DNA of 44,110 nt from JBMYYE01 sp049609065 (GTDB taxonomy: Bacteria; Pseudomonadota; Alphaproteobacteria; Rhodobacterales; Rhodobacteraceae), in the NCBI GenBank assembly GCA_049609065.1, contig JBMYYE010000004.1:1-44110 (forward strand). Direction: 5' to 3'. This document shows positions 23,276-31,505 of this stretch, piece by piece. The notes beneath the pieces are model-generated. The model was not told where the DNA came from. It made no database searches and saw only the letters and a program-made list of their open reading frames with translations. Numbering within the stretch: position 1 is the stretch's first letter; each line of letters starts with the position of its first letter. Made by a program: the position numbers and the translations under genes.

Positions 23276-25042
23276 ATGAACCGCTTCTACTCGCACCGCG
23301 TTTGTCGTATCTTCACTTTTTTGCTTCTTCTTTTGGCGTCCCCAAGCTTTGCTCAGACATCCACACCCTCGGACAATCAGGCCCCTGTCTGGATTCAAAT
23401 TGAATCGCTTCCCAGTTTGCAACGCGGCATTGACCGCGCACAAGATTATGCCAACAGCTTGGACGCTGTCAGCGGTTTTCAAAGCCGTGGCCGCTACGCC
23501 ATTGTGCTTGGCCCGTTTCTCGCACCCGACGCAGAAACCAAGATCAATGAATGGCTGCGTTTGGGACAAATCCCAAATGACAGCTTTGTCACGGATGGGG
23601 CTATTCTCGAACAACAGTTTTGGCCCATTGGTGCCCTTGATACAGCCGCAGCTATCATCGCGCGCAGTGCACAGACCCCTCAAAGCTCCACAGACGCGGT
23701 TTCCAAACCTGCGCAAGAACCCCTTGAAACACTGCGCCAATCCCGCCGTGCCGAACGCAGCTTAAGCCGAGATGCAAAAAAGGAAATTCAAACCGCCCTT
23801 AAATGGGAAGGGTTTTACGCAGGGGCCATTGACGGTGCCTTTGGCCGTGGAACACGAGGCTCCATTTCAGATTATCAAGCCCATATGAGCTATGAGCCAA
23901 CCGGTGTTTTATCAACGGAACAATACGCGGAACTCCTTAATCTGTACTATTCTGTTTTTGACGGCCTAGGCTTCACCACGATCACACACCCGCAGGCAGG
24001 TATTGAAATTTCAATCCCACAATCGATACTCAAAACGGGTCCCGTTGCCCCTCCGTTTGTGCATTACGATGCCCATAACGCGGACGGCATTCGTATGCTG
24101 CTGATTTCACAAAAAGGCGATCAAGCCACGCTTTATGGGCTCTATGATATCATGCAGACCCTTGAAATCGTTCCTGCGGAAGGCCCGCGCGCGCTCAAAA
24201 CCAATAGTTTCACGCTTCGTGGGACAAACGACAAAATCGACAGCTACACGTATGCGACCCTCAAAGATGGGATGATCAAAGGCTATACACTGATCTGGCC
24301 TGCAAATGATGAACGCCGTCTCAGCCGTGTGCGTGAGAAAATCCAAGCGTCCTTTAAAACCACAGATGCCGTGTTAAACGATGCGGACCGTTCGGCGGAC
24401 CTAGAACAGGCGATTGACCTTGTCTCTGGGTTGGAAATCAGAAAGCCACGCTGGTCCATGTCTGGCGCTTTCATCACTGCAAAAGGTCATGTTCTAACCT
24501 CAGAAGCCGTCACCAAAAGCTGCGCGCGTATCACCATTGATGGAGAAACCGAAGCCACGGTCAGTTTCGCACAAAGCGGCATTGCTATTTTAACACCAGA
24601 CACCGATATGGCGCCCCTTGGTGTCGCCACCCTCGCCGCGACGCGCCCTATCTTAAATTCAGATGTGGCCTTTGCAGGCTATTCTTATGAAGGCGTGCTC
24701 TCAGCCCCGAGCGTGACATTTGGAACCTTGATGGATGTGCGCGGCCTGAACGGTGAAAATGATCTCTATCGCCTTAAAGCCACAGCACTGACAGGGGACC
24801 AAGGCGGGCCCGTCTTTGCCATGAATGGTGCAATGATTGGAATGTTGTCTCAGCAACCTGAAAGCGCGCGCAGCCTTCCAAAGGATGTGCAGTTTTCTAT
24901 CGCAGCTCCCGCGATATCGCGGATCATTTCTGAAAATGGCCTCACGCCGTCCTTAACAGAAAATATTGAGACCCTAACGCCAGAGGGGCTCACGGAAACA
25001 GCAATGGCATCAACGGTGCTCGTGAGTTGCTGGGATCAATAA
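23276..25042 (+). CDS. Secreted peptidoglycan-binding protein with a degenerate trypsin-like domain
   Basis: The 588-residue precursor has a signal peptide (cleavage near SFA, residue 26), a region at about 36-100 that resembles a SPOR-like domain, and a PG_binding_1 motif at about 165-222 (IQTALKWEGFYAGAIDGAFGRGTR, split by the usual D-G-x-F-G core). At about 390-555 lies a chymotrypsin-fold domain. All three catalytic positions seem lost: the histidine place reads LTSEAV (E410), the aspartate place reads SGIAIL, and the serine place reads GDQGGP (Q509). It is probably a periplasmic scaffold rather than an active protease. It diverges from glyQ and ends at a bidirectional terminator. Confidence 0.82.
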   Translation: MNRFYSHRVCRIFTFLLLLLASPSFAQTSTPSDNQAPVWIQIESLPSLQRGIDRAQDYANSLDAVSGFQSRGRYAIVLGPFLAPDAETKINEWLRLGQIPNDSFVTDGAILEQQFWPIGALDTAAAIIARSAQTPQSSTDAVSKPAQEPLETLRQSRRAERSLSRDAKKEIQTALKWEGFYAGAIDGAFGRGTRGSISDYQAHMSYEPTGVLSTEQYAELLNLYYSVFDGLGFTTITHPQAGIEISIPQSILKTGPVAPPFVHYDAHNADGIRMLLISQKGDQATLYGLYDIMQTLEIVPAEGPRALKTNSFTLRGTNDKIDSYTYATLKDGMIKGYTLIWPANDERRLSRVREKIQASFKTTDAVLNDADRSADLEQAIDLVSGLEIRKPRWSMSGAFITAKGHVLTSEAVTKSCARITIDGETEATVSFAQSGIAILTPDTDMAPLGVATLAATRPILNSDVAFAGYSYEGVLSAPSVTFGTLMDVRGLNGENDLYRLKATALTGDQGGPVFAMNGAMIGMLSQQPESARSLPKDVQFSIAAPAISRIISENGLTPSLTENIETLTPEGLTETAMASTVLVSCWDQ

Positions 25043-25062
25043 AGCCTAAGAACATTGAAAGC

Positions 25063-25090
25063 AAAACGCGCCTTCATGGCGCGTTTTTTT
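25063..25090. terminator. Bidirectional terminator between the pseudo-protease gene and trkH
   Basis: AAAACGCGCC at 25063-25072 pairs with GGCGCGTTTT beginning at 25078, loop TTCAT, followed by T to 25090. Both genes run towards it, and A-tract and T-tract flank the stem, so it can end transcription from both sides. The trkH stop codon (25089-25091) overlaps its edge. Confidence 0.85.
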
Positions 25091-26537
25091 ATGCCCGCCA
25101 AAACCGCCACGTGAAAATGGCATAAACGGCCATCAGTTCCAACCGCCCGATCACCATACCTGCAATGAGAATCCATTTCGCCAGATCCCGCAAGCCGCCG
25201 AAATTGCCCGCAGGTCCAATTTCTGGCCCAAGCCCAGGACCAATATTGGCCAAGGCCGCCGCCGCCCCTGACACAGAGGTGATGAAATCCAAACCCGCCA
25301 ATCCAAGCAAAAGCGACAACACCCCAAGCGTCACAACAAAAAGCACAAAGAACGACATGACAGATGACAACACATCTTCGCCCACATCGCGGCCATTATA
25401 GCGCGTGGCAAAAATCCCATGCGGAGAGTGAATTTTACGAATTTGGGCTGTGATCGCAGAGAATAGCAATTGGTAGCGAAAGATTTTCACAGAACAGGCC
25501 GTTGATCCCGCGCAGCCCCCAATCAAGCCAATGAAGAAAAACATCGCAATGGGAAATGCACCCCAATACATGTAATCTGCGCTTGCATAGCCCGTGCCTG
25601 TCAAAATTGAGACGACATTAAAAAGCGATTTACGAAATGCTTCTTCCCCTTGCAACGGCGCGGACAGCCAGTGCCAGAGGGTCATAATCACGATCAAAAC
25701 CACCGCCGTTTTGAAAAAAGCCCGGACTTGGCTATCGCCAAAGAGCGGCCGTGCGGTCCCCCCAATGAGCTGCACATAGCGTACAAACGGCAACGCCGCG
25801 AGCATCATGAAAATCACCGACACATATTCCGCCGCCGGTGTGAACGCGCCAAAACTTGCATCATAGTTGGCAAATCCGCCCGTGGCGATCGTGGTCATCG
25901 CATGCACAAGCGCATCAAATGTGCGCATGCCAGACGCGATATAGGCAAAGGCGCAGGTAAAAGTCAAAAGCACATATATGCCTGATATGCGCGATGAAAT
26001 TTCAGTGGCGCGCGGCAAGATTTTACCAAAGGTATCAAAGCCTTCCGAGCGGAAGATTTGCATACCACCAATCCGTAATTCAGGCAAAAACACCATAGCC
26101 ACAACAATGATCCCGATACCACCAAACCACTGAAGCATCCCGCGCCACAGCAAAAGCCCCTTGGGCAAGGCATCAAGCCCAGAAAAGACCGTGGATCCTG
26201 TGGTGGTCAGGCCGGACATTGCCTCAAAATAGGCATCGACAAAGCGCGCATCGGTTTCCCCGATCACAAACGGTATGGCCCCAAAAAGCGGCAAAGCCAC
26301 CCAAACGCTCGTGGTGAGCAAAAAGGTCTGCTGAATATTGAGCCCTTCATCCACCCCATTGGCACAAGACAGCGCAAGCGCACCGCCCAAAAGCGTCGTC
26401 AGGATCGCGGACACAAGGAAAACCGTCCAATGCTCTGCCCCATCGAGAATATCGATCAGCATCGGCACCAACATCGTGGCGCCAAGGATCACAACCAGCA
26501 ATCCGATCACATATCCAACAGGTCTAAGATCAATCAT
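25089..26537 (-). CDS. trkH: TrkH-type potassium uptake protein
   Basis: TrkH is the ion-conducting membrane subunit of the Trk potassium uptake system, which needs the cytosolic TrkA regulator (not in this window). The 482-residue protein has many membrane segments and four pore-loop repeats, seen in SGLTTTGSTVF, MTTIATGGFANYD, SILTGTGYASADY and AALANIGPGLGP. The segment IGGCAGSTACSVKIFR matches the conserved arginine loop of the fourth repeat. It follows folE2 on the same strand with 42 nt between, so cotranscription is possible. Confidence 0.92.
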   Translation of the reverse strand: MIDLRPVGYVIGLLVVILGATMLVPMLIDILDGAEHWTVFLVSAILTTLLGGALALSCANGVDEGLNIQQTFLLTTSVWVALPLFGAIPFVIGETDARFVDAYFEAMSGLTTTGSTVFSGLDALPKGLLLWRGMLQWFGGIGIIVVAMVFLPELRIGGMQIFRSEGFDTFGKILPRATEISSRISGIYVLLTFTCAFAYIASGMRTFDALVHAMTTIATGGFANYDASFGAFTPAAEYVSVIFMMLAALPFVRYVQLIGGTARPLFGDSQVRAFFKTAVVLIVIMTLWHWLSAPLQGEEAFRKSLFNVVSILTGTGYASADYMYWGAFPIAMFFFIGLIGGCAGSTACSVKIFRYQLLFSAITAQIRKIHSPHGIFATRYNGRDVGEDVLSSVMSFFVLFVVTLGVLSLLLGLAGLDFITSVSGAAAALANIGPGLGPEIGPAGNFGGLRDLAKWILIAGMVIGRLELMAVYAIFTWRFWRA

Positions 26538-26579
26538 GCCAAAGGGATGGCCTTTAGGCGGGGCTAAGTCAATATGCGT

Positions 26580-27677
26580 TTAGCCCACGTGAAACAACGT
26601 CATAAAGAGTTTTGGATCGATGCTTTCGGCGGCAAAGGTTTCCCCTTCGGTCAAAATAGACACCGCATCATGGGAATGAAGGCTCTCTTGGTGGCTCGCC
26701 ACAACGCGGTAATCGCCGATGCGTTGATCATCTTGGAGCTTCTCTGCAAAAAGGCGAGCCGCGTCTTCGACGAAAATCGGATTGGCGGCGTTCAATTCTG
26801 CAAAAGCCTGCTCGTCTTCGCGTTTGACCATGACTTGGGTTTCGGTTGGAACCGCTTCACGGCACATGTCGATGAGGTCCTCAAACCACAAGCGCGCCCC
26901 AGGATTGCACTCCACAGAAATACGCGCAACAGAACGCTGCGAATGCGGCGTCGCCAGCTGTCCGCGCGTTTGGCGCGCATGTTCAGACAATTCCAAAGAA
27001 CACGGGCAAGTGGAGGAATAGACATAATCCAAATGCATGATTTTCTTGCGCTTTCCGCCTTGTTCAATCAATTCAAGCGCAATGTCGTAATATTGATACC
27101 CCTCAAGGGCGGACCGCAGGCTCATGACTTTCATCGGGAAAGAGAACCGCATCTGAATACGGGCATCAAAGCTCCCGAGGTCCAGTTTATAATCTTCTAA
27201 CGCATCTTCCACAACGTCAAAGGAAAACACTTTTTCGTTGTGTTTATAAAAGCTACGCATAATGCGCGACATGTTGATGCCTTTTTTCTCAGCATCCAAG
27301 CTTACCGTACCCGTCACTGACGTTTCGAGCGTCAAATCACTTTGGTCGCGACGGTGAAATTGCACGGGCAGCCGAAAGTTTGAAACCCCAACATGTTGAA
27401 TGGCCCGCTTGGCCCCTTTGATTAGGCTCTCTGGTCCGTTTTGCAAATCTGGCAAACTCGCCTTATAGGCATCATCAACGGTGAATTCTTCGGGATAAGC
27501 CCGCACGAGGGCAGGATAATTTGGCAATTCATCCGATGGCAACAAGCGCGCAATCGCGGGGTTAAGCTCCGCGATTTCCGTCACGGTGGCTTTTGTCGCC
27601 CAATCTGTCAGAAGCTCAAGCGCAGCTTTTGCCGCCTTGCGATCGATATCTGATTTTGAAGTAGGTTGGTCGTTCAT
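26580..27677 (-). CDS. folE2: GTP cyclohydrolase I of the FolE2 (type IB) family
   Basis: FolE2 converts GTP to dihydroneopterin triphosphate, the first step of folate synthesis, with a metal site that does not depend strictly on zinc. From the ATG at 27677 it has 365 residues. The metal-binding cysteine lies in STCPCSLELSEH, and LATPHSQRS and CREAVPTETQVMVKREDE are other family blocks. GGGGGTG is the ribosome-binding site. The longer frame starts inside the promoter palindrome and is rejected. In some bacteria folE2 is controlled by zinc (Zur), but the palindrome here does not resemble a Zur box I know. Confidence 0.93.
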   Translation of the reverse strand: MNDQPTSKSDIDRKAAKAALELLTDWATKATVTEIAELNPAIARLLPSDELPNYPALVRAYPEEFTVDDAYKASLPDLQNGPESLIKGAKRAIQHVGVSNFRLPVQFHRRDQSDLTLETSVTGTVSLDAEKKGINMSRIMRSFYKHNEKVFSFDVVEDALEDYKLDLGSFDARIQMRFSFPMKVMSLRSALEGYQYYDIALELIEQGGKRKKIMHLDYVYSSTCPCSLELSEHARQTRGQLATPHSQRSVARISVECNPGARLWFEDLIDMCREAVPTETQVMVKREDEQAFAELNAANPIFVEDAARLFAEKLQDDQRIGDYRVVASHQESLHSHDAVSILTEGETFAAESIDPKLFMTLFHVG

Positions 27678-27702
27678 AGCACCCCCTAACACCCCGAGAT
27701 AA

Positions 27703-27735
27703 TTGGAATATAAGACCTTTGATCCCATATTCCAA
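27703..27735 (-). promoter_or_regulatory. folE2 promoter overlapping a perfect 9-bp inverted repeat
   Basis: On the minus strand -35 TTGGAA (27735-27730), a 17-bp spacer and -10 TATATT (27712-27707) form a good promoter. The same bases form a perfect inverted repeat: TTGGAATAT at 27703-27711 against ATATTCCAA at 27727-27735, with 15 bp between. The arms thus cover both promoter boxes. Transcription would start near 27700, leaving a leader of about 23 nt. Confidence 0.65.
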
Positions 27736-27767
27736 GCTTTGCTAGAAAATGCGCACCTATATGCGGC

Positions 27768-28949
27768 TTAAAGGCTGTCTAATGCGGCAACAAGATCCGC
27801 CAGAAGGTCCTCTGTATCTTCAATTCCAAGCGACACGCGCACCAACCCGTCCGTGATTCCAAGGCTTGCGCGTTGTTCATCCGAGAGCCGCTGATGCGTG
27901 GTGGTCGCAGGGTGCACGGCCAATGATTTGGCATCCCCCAAATTGTTTGAAATCGTAAAAAGATCAAGCGCATTCAAAAACTTAAAGGCGGCTTCTTTTC
28001 CACCTTTCAAATCCAAAGACAGCATCGTGCCGCCTGCCTTCATTTGCGCCTGTGCAATGTCCTTTTGCGGATGGCTATCCAAAAACGGATAGATCAAACG
28101 GGTAAGAGCCGGATGATGCTCAAGCGCGGTTGCAATCGTTGTCGCAGATGTGGCTTGCGCGCGGCATCGAAGGTCAAGGGTCTCAAGACCTTTCAACATG
28201 ACCCACGCGTTAAACGGGCTCATCGCACCGCCAGTATGCTTCATATAAGTTTCAAGAGGACCCGAAATAAAGTCACTCCTCCCAAGCACAACACCCCCCA
28301 AACAGCGCCCCTGCCCGTCAATATGTTTGGTCGCGGAATAGACAATCACATCTGCGCCCAATTCAAGTGAGCGTTGGAAAATTGGCGTCGCAAAGACGTT
28401 GTCGACCACAACCCGCGCCCCCACTTTATGAGCGATCTTGGAGACTGCTTTGAGGTCAATCACCTCAAGCGTCGGGTTTGAAATCGCTTCCACAAATACG
28501 GTTTTGGTGTCGGCGCGAATGGCGTTTTCCCATTGGGACATATCGGTGCCATCCACAAATGTGACCTCCACCCCAAAGCGTGGCAAGATATCTTCAAGGA
28601 TATAAAGACAAGACCCAAAAAGCGCGCGTGCCGCTACCACATGATCGCCGGCTTTGAGATCCGCCATCAACGCGCCATTTACCGCCGCCATGCCCGATGC
28701 CGTCGCAAACGCGGCCTCTGCGCCCTCAAGGGCCGCGATCCGATCCTCGAACATGCGAACCGTCGGATTGCCGTAGCGGGCATAAATATATTCATCCGCG
28801 CCAAGTTCAACAAAGCGCGCTTCAGCCGCTTCAGCCGTGTCGTAGACAAAGCCTTGGGTCATGAAAATGGCTTCTGACACCTCACCATATTGGCTGCGTT
28901 TTGTGCCCGCATGAACGAGCGTCGTACGATCATTCCAAGTCTTTTTCAT
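27768..28949 (-). CDS. metZ: O-succinylhomoserine sulfhydrylase
   Basis: MetZ makes homocysteine from O-succinylhomoserine and sulfide, using pyridoxal phosphate. The 393-residue protein belongs to the Cys/Met metabolism PLP family: YARYGNPT, ASGMAAV, VVVDNVFATP and the PLP lysine in SATKHIDGQGR are clear. AAGAGGT lies 5 nt before the ATG at 28949. A longer frame from 28973 begins directly after the terminator T-tract and has no ribosome-binding site. The SAM-II riboswitch and terminator in the leader point to repression by S-adenosylmethionine. O-acetylhomoserine as substrate cannot be excluded. Confidence 0.93.
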   Translation of the reverse strand: MKKTWNDRTTLVHAGTKRSQYGEVSEAIFMTQGFVYDTAEAAEARFVELGADEYIYARYGNPTVRMFEDRIAALEGAEAAFATASGMAAVNGALMADLKAGDHVVAARALFGSCLYILEDILPRFGVEVTFVDGTDMSQWENAIRADTKTVFVEAISNPTLEVIDLKAVSKIAHKVGARVVVDNVFATPIFQRSLELGADVIVYSATKHIDGQGRCLGGVVLGRSDFISGPLETYMKHTGGAMSPFNAWVMLKGLETLDLRCRAQATSATTIATALEHHPALTRLIYPFLDSHPQKDIAQAQMKAGGTMLSLDLKGGKEAAFKFLNALDLFTISNNLGDAKSLAVHPATTTHQRLSDEQRASLGITDGLVRVSLGIEDTEDLLADLVAALDSL

Positions 28950-28974
28950 TTTTACCTCTTGGCATTGCGCCATA

Positions 28975-29005
28975 AAAAAAGCCCCGCCGCCAAAGACGTC
29001 GGAGC
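28975..29005 (-). terminator. Terminator in the metZ leader (riboswitch expression platform)
   Basis: On the minus strand GCTCCGACGTC pairs with GGCGGCGGGGC around a TTT loop, with one A-G mismatch and a few G-T pairs, and is followed by six T (28980-28975). The hairpin begins 8 nt downstream of the riboswitch core and ends 25 nt before the metZ start. It fits a SAM-controlled intrinsic terminator. Confidence 0.75.
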
Positions 29006-29012
29006 ATTCCGG

Positions 29013-29068
29013 ACCTCTTTAGCAGCATATTTTACGTGGCCTGCAATCTGGTTTCAAATCGCCACGAT
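29013..29068 (-). ncRNA. SAM-II riboswitch aptamer before metZ
   Basis: On the minus strand CGTGG (from 29066) and CCACG form the P1 stem around a loop that contains CGATTTGA and ATTGCAGG. Downstream lies CTGCTAAAGAGG (to about 29014), the conserved 3' strand that forms the pseudoknot in SAM-II (metA-type) aptamers of alphaproteobacteria. The position in a methionine gene leader and the terminator that follows support the call. Binding of S-adenosylmethionine is family knowledge. Confidence 0.85.
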
Positions 29069-29076
29069 GGTTCGCA

Positions 29077-29103
29077 ATTAGAATTTTCTTAAATAAGAGT
29101 CAA
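29077..29103 (-). promoter_or_regulatory. Probable promoter of the metZ leader
   Basis: On the minus strand TTGACT (29103-29098) is followed by TCTAAT (29082-29077), five of six bases of the -10 consensus. The spacer is only 15 bp, which is short. Transcription would start near 29070, just before the SAM-II aptamer, which is where it has to start. Confidence 0.45.
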
Positions 29104-29191
29104 TCCCCGTCACTCAAATGTAACAAATCCTTCATGCCAATGAAGCAAACTCATCCTAGGTCTCGTGGTAAATGAAGTGTGAGGGAAGAAC

Positions 29192-30133
29192 ATGCCAATT
29201 CTTCAAATCAACGCACTTGGCGGGCAGTTAAGCTTGGATCAAGGCAAAACCACAATTGAATACGCGCTCCAACACGCGCTGAATGCGGCTGGGGATGGTC
29301 CTATCATTTTAATGGTCCACGGCAAAAATTACGCCCCAAAATCCCCCATAAATGACCCGCATCAACATCTCTATTCTTTAAAACGCAAACCGCGCCATAG
29401 CCGTGTTATTTCATGGCCGCGCCACCTTGGTTTTGGTCGACGGAAAACAAAACATGAAGGGCTCGCCATTGGGTTTGCATGGGATGGGGAACACAACCTT
29501 TGGTCTGCCTATCAAAATGCAAAACTGGCGGGTGGCTGTCTTGCGCAATTGATTAAAAATATTCACCAGATTGCCCCAAAACGCGAAATAAACGTTATTA
29601 CCCATAGCCTTGGCGCACGGGTTTTCCTTTCGGCGTTATATGATTTACCAGCGGGGATCAAAATACGCTCGGTTCTATTGGCACCTGCAGAAACCCGCGA
29701 AGAAGCTGACCGCGCGATGCAAAGCCCCGCCGCAAAAACCCTTCAGGTCATCAATGTCACATCACGCGAAAATGATCTCTTTGATTTTCTACTAGAGTGG
29801 GCCTTGCGGCCTTTTCATTTACGAAGCCATGCCCTTGACCACGGTTTGAGCACACCATCTGATCGCTGGCTGAATTTGCAACTTGATGATCCTGTCACGT
29901 TACACCGCCTGCGCAATTTAGGATTTCCAATTGCGCCCACAACCCTTCGGGTCTGTCATTGGTTCGGATACCTACGACCTGGCACGTTTCCCCTTTATCA
30001 GGCGCTCTTTCGCCGTGAAGAAGGATTGAGCTTCTCAGAGCTCACTCAAGCCCTTCCACAACAACAATCCCCACGCTGGTCACGAATATTTGCACGCAAC
30101 CTCACTGCAAAACACTTGCCTGTCTCTAGGTAA
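29192..30133 (+). CDS. Alpha/beta hydrolase (DUF900-like)
   Basis: The 313-residue protein has an alpha/beta-hydrolase core. The strand IILMVHGKNY supplies the oxyanion region, and the nucleophile elbow reads VITHSLGAR with S139. The histidine of the triad may lie in RSHALDHGL near residue 230. The middle part resembles DUF900-type hydrolases found in marine alphaproteobacteria. There is no signal peptide, so it should be cytosolic. The substrate is unknown. GAGGGA lies about 6 nt before the ATG. It diverges from metZ and is followed after 36 nt by the GST gene. Confidence 0.8.
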   Translation: MPILQINALGGQLSLDQGKTTIEYALQHALNAAGDGPIILMVHGKNYAPKSPINDPHQHLYSLKRKPRHSRVISWPRHLGFGRRKTKHEGLAIGFAWDGEHNLWSAYQNAKLAGGCLAQLIKNIHQIAPKREINVITHSLGARVFLSALYDLPAGIKIRSVLLAPAETREEADRAMQSPAAKTLQVINVTSRENDLFDFLLEWALRPFHLRSHALDHGLSTPSDRWLNLQLDDPVTLHRLRNLGFPIAPTTLRVCHWFGYLRPGTFPLYQALFRREEGLSFSELTQALPQQQSPRWSRIFARNLTAKHLPVSR

Positions 30134-30169
30134 CGTGCTTCCCTTTTCACCTCATGGAAAGGGAATGTA

Positions 30170-30871
30170 ATGACCGCACTTGATCTCTATTATTGGCCGA
30201 CGCCAAATGGCTGGAAAATCTCAATCGCGCTTGAAGAAATGGGGTTGGATTACAATCTGAACCTCATCAATATCGGTGCGGGCGATCAGTTTTCCCCATC
30301 CTTTCTCGCCCTATCCCCCAACAACCGCATGCCGGCAATTGTGGATCACGGCACGCCTGATGGTGCGCCTCTTTCTGTTTTTGAAAGCGGGGCCATTTTG
30401 CAATATTTGGCACAAAAAACGGGGCAGTTTGGCGGCACAACCATGCGCGAAAAGATTGCGGTTTCAGAATGGTTGATGTGGCAAATGGGCGGCGTTGGTC
30501 CCATGGCAGGTCAGGCGCATCATTTTTTGAAATACGCGCCCTCCATGGAACCGCCCAACGATATTCCCTACGCCAAAGACAGATACCGTGCAGAAGTTGC
30601 ACGACTTTATGGGGTTCTGGATCGCCGCTTGGCTGAGGCTGAATTTGTTGCGGGTGATTTTTATTCCATCGCAGATATGGCCATTTGGCCATGGGCGTCC
30701 CTTTGGGAGGGTCAAGAACAAAGCCTTGATGATAAACCGCATCTGGCGCGCTGGATCGATACAATCGCCGCGCGCCCTGCGGTTCAAAAAGGCCGCGCAG
30801 TGGCAGCCGAGAAACGCTCAAACCTACAAGCGGATAAAAAGGCCCAAGACATTCTTTTTAAGAAAACTTAG
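30170..30871 (+). CDS. Glutathione S-transferase family protein
   Basis: The 233-residue protein has an N-terminal thioredoxin-like domain (LYYWPTPNGWKISIALEEMG, NNRMPAIVDHG with the cis-proline, FESGAILQYLA) and an all-helical C-terminal domain (YSIADMAIWPWA). The TPNGWK start is that of YfcG/YghU/Ure2p-like (nu class) enzymes, which act as disulfide-bond reductases with glutathione. A role in thiol redox chemistry is family inference. A GGAATG-type site precedes the ATG. The gene ends 14 nt before the convergent yciB gene. Confidence 0.88.
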   Translation: MTALDLYYWPTPNGWKISIALEEMGLDYNLNLINIGAGDQFSPSFLALSPNNRMPAIVDHGTPDGAPLSVFESGAILQYLAQKTGQFGGTTMREKIAVSEWLMWQMGGVGPMAGQAHHFLKYAPSMEPPNDIPYAKDRYRAEVARLYGVLDRRLAEAEFVAGDFYSIADMAIWPWASLWEGQEQSLDDKPHLARWIDTIAARPAVQKGRAVAAEKRSNLQADKKAQDILFKKT

Positions 30872-30877
30872 GCTCAA

Positions 30878-30900
30878 ACGGATGACTAAGCGTCATCCGT
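30878..30900. terminator. Hairpin between GST and yciB
   Basis: ACGGATGAC at 30878-30886 is the exact inverse of GTCATCCGT at 30892-30900, with a 5-nt loop. It lies where the two convergent genes meet and overlaps the yciB stop. No good T-tract follows on either strand, so it may be a weak bidirectional terminator. Confidence 0.4.
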
Positions 30901-31503
30901 CTCTTCTGTGCTGTGTTCGGCCATGAGCTTTCCTTGGCTCATCAAGAACACAAAAAGCGCAATTGTCAGGCCGAAGGTTTTGAAATTTACCCACGCTTCG
31001 GTCGACATCAAGCGCCAGACGGCTTCGTTGGCAATCGCAAGACCAAGAAAGAAAAACGTCAGCCGCTTGGTTAAGATCATGAAGCCTTCTCCCGTCATCG
31101 GGAGCGCGCCTTCCATCACCGATTGCAAGTAGCTTTTGCCCCGCATCAGGCCAAAACCCAACACGCCTGCGAAGAACACATAGAGTATCGTTGGCTTCAT
31201 TTTAAAGAACCGTTCATCGTTGAAATAAACCGACATCCCACCAAAAACGATCACCAACACAGCCGTCATAACCTGCATTTTTGACAGGTGACCCGTCATA
31301 ATCCACAAGACCACAATGCTCACAAGCATGAGCGGAATAAACGCCGCGGTTGCCACGATAAAGCCTGCATATTCGGTGCCCAAAATGGTAAACACCTGGT
31401 CTTTGATACGCCCGTAAAGGACAAAGAAAATCACCACGGGCCCCAATTCCAGTGCCATTTTTAAAATCGGGTTAATTGCCGCCTTGGTTTCTTTTTCAGC
31501 CAT
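30886..31503 (-). CDS. yciB: YciB/IspZ-type septation inner membrane protein
   Basis: The 205-residue protein has five to six membrane helices and reads like YciB (also called IspZ or IspA): ELGPVVIFFVLYGR at the start, ATAAFIPLML, FNDERFFKMKPTILY, LTKRLTFFFLGLAIANEAVWR and VNFKTFG near the end. Family members act in cell envelope maintenance and septation. The start lies 2 nt after the stop of the EamA gene, so it is the third gene of the ftsY-EamA-yciB operon. Confidence 0.93.
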   Translation of the reverse strand: MAEKETKAAINPILKMALELGPVVIFFVLYGRIKDQVFTILGTEYAGFIVATAAFIPLMLVSIVVLWIMTGHLSKMQVMTAVLVIVFGGMSVYFNDERFFKMKPTILYVFFAGVLGFGLMRGKSYLQSVMEGALPMTGEGFMILTKRLTFFFLGLAIANEAVWRLMSTEAWVNFKTFGLTIALFVFLMSQGKLMAEHSTEETDDA

Positions 31504-31505
31504 TT

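Noticed and set aside
28950..28973. Longer metZ start directly after the terminator T-tract
   Set aside because: There would be no room for a ribosome-binding site, while AAGAGGT fits the start at 28949.
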